A stretch of 64,000 nt of DNA from Sulfobacillus benefaciens (GTDB taxonomy: Bacteria; Bacillota; Sulfobacillia; Sulfobacillales; Sulfobacillaceae). Both the position numbers and the translations under genes were made by a program. Location: contig PXYT01000004.1 in assembly GCA_003023725.1 (NCBI GenBank), forward strand, positions 62,001 through 126,000, written 5' to 3'. Positions 63,482 through 64,000 of this stretch are shown here, piece by piece (position 1 is the first letter of the stretch; each line of letters begins with the position of its first letter). The notes below the pieces were generated by a model. That model did no database searches and was not told where the DNA came from. It worked only from the letters and a program-made list of their open reading frames with translations.

Positions 63482-64000
63482 CCGGTAACAAATCCAAATG
63501 GGGAGCCTCTAATACATAGCGGGTGGCCATTTGATGAAGATGTTGGCGGATGGGCTCTAATTCGCGAATCCATGCAGATCGTGACGCCCATAAACCCGCC
63601 GGATCTCGATCATAAACAACAGCCAGGTCGACAACATCGCGAGATCGGAGCGCGCGCCCACGATAATAAAGTTTTTTCGCGATAATTTCCGCCGGCGTCT
63701 CTATCGCTACCGACTGAGCGTGGATCGTTGTGAACTCAAACGAATGAGCAGTCAATGCAGGGGCCACAATAAAATCGATTTCTCCGAGCGGCAACACCGG
63801 TTTGAGCCATGTCGGGCCGTCTTGATAATCCAAGATCAGAGACTCAATACGTTCATTGCGTTCGGGGGACAAAATGGGGAGCCATTGCGGATCCAAGAGA
63901 AAGATATCAATGTCCTGACTGTTTCGGTGATGATATCGCAGTATCAGTGCGGTCCCGCCGCCCAATGTCCAATCCGGCATCAGTGGACCCGTAATCAGAA
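63414..64000 (-). CDS. AbiEii/AbiGii-type nucleotidyltransferase (5' end beyond window)
   Basis: The frame is open to the window edge, so its start is probably outside. LGGGTALILRYHHRNSQDIDIFL is the nucleotidyltransferase GG[ST]-x9-DxD motif of the AbiEii toxin family, followed by EIDFIVAPALTAHSF (third acidic strand) and PAEIIAKKLYYRGRALRSRDVVD, the family's conserved Lys/Arg-Asp segment. Family members such as AbiEii and MenT transfer nucleotides to RNA or tRNA and are used in abortive infection or as toxins. No antitoxin is visible in the window; it could precede this gene beyond the edge. Confidence 0.82.
   Translation of the reverse strand, partial: LITGPLMPDWTLGGGTALILRYHHRNSQDIDIFLLDPQWLPILSPERNERIESLILDYQDGPTWLKPVLPLGEIDFIVAPALTAHSFEFTTIHAQSVAIETPAEIIAKKLYYRGRALRSRDVVDLAVVYDRDPAGLWASRSAWIRELEPIRQHLHQMATRYVLEAPHLDLLPDGERESPNGVGHRPQFHGTRSR

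Overview
The window looks like chromosomal DNA of a moderately GC-rich, acid-adapted Firmicute of the Sulfobacillus type. This is inferred from gene content, not from any database search: a YjgC/YrhE-like formate dehydrogenase with its DUF1641 partner, an alpha-type class I glutamine synthetase, strong GGAGG ribosome binding sites with many GTG/TTG starts, and CcoN/NnrS-like membrane proteins. No rRNA, tRNA or CRISPR array was seen.

Layout. 1-300: tail of an isochorismatase-family hydrolase. 600-2290: decayed TnpB (IS605-type RNA-guided nuclease) with a probable element end. 2.6-9.1 kb: DUF421 membrane protein, the overlapping Hen1-Pnkp RNA-repair pair, a small DnaJ-type zinc-finger protein and SurE. 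10.5-13.3 kb: an OmpR-type regulator with a degenerate receiver, then a minus-strand VIT-family / COG4280 / small membrane protein cluster with an unassigned structured region upstream. 14.0-18.5 kb: complete CUT1 sugar ABC importer (ATPase, two permeases, lipoprotein binding protein), then a nitroreductase. 19.5-24.5 kb: MacA/MacB-like export operon followed by a DUF5666-like protein and a lipoprotein, with a decayed second copy of the lipoprotein 3' end just downstream. 25.1-26.5 kb: glnA. 26.5-28.7 kb: a graveyard of broken genes, including a probable ISL3 relic.

28.7-33.4 kb: formate dehydrogenase alpha subunit plus DUF1641, and an acyl-ACP-reductase-like protein. 34.0-36.6 kb: Crp/Fnr regulator, a DUF2249 protein and a decayed IscB with a possible omega RNA leader. 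36.7-39.7 kb: convergent cation/proton antiporter and SLC13-type permease. 39.8-42.1 kb: unknown proteins, one with an internal tandem duplication, a transposase-like HTH fragment and an XRE regulator. 42.5-46.4 kb: two convergent C39-like peptidase paralogs, one of which has lost both catalytic residues; the intact one is translationally coupled to asnB. 48.0-56.2 kb: DUF488, tandem DUF2249, three CcoN/NnrS-like membrane paralogs, lipA and a MaoC-like hydratase. 56.7-62.6 kb: cysK, methyltransferase plus cysteine desulfurase, NCS1 permease. 62.8 kb to end: truncated IS256 transposase beside an AbiEii-type nucleotidyltransferase cut by the window edge.

The best integrated hypothesis is a Crp/Fnr-controlled group: TGTGA-N6-TCACA boxes lie in front of the single-domain DUF2249 gene, the tandem DUF2249 gene and the third membrane paralog, each about 40-42 bases upstream of a plausible start point, and a Crp/Fnr regulator is encoded beside the first. 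This suggests a respiratory or nitrogen-oxide/redox response module. The other notable theme is relics of two different ancestors of CRISPR nucleases (TnpB and IscB) within 36 kb.
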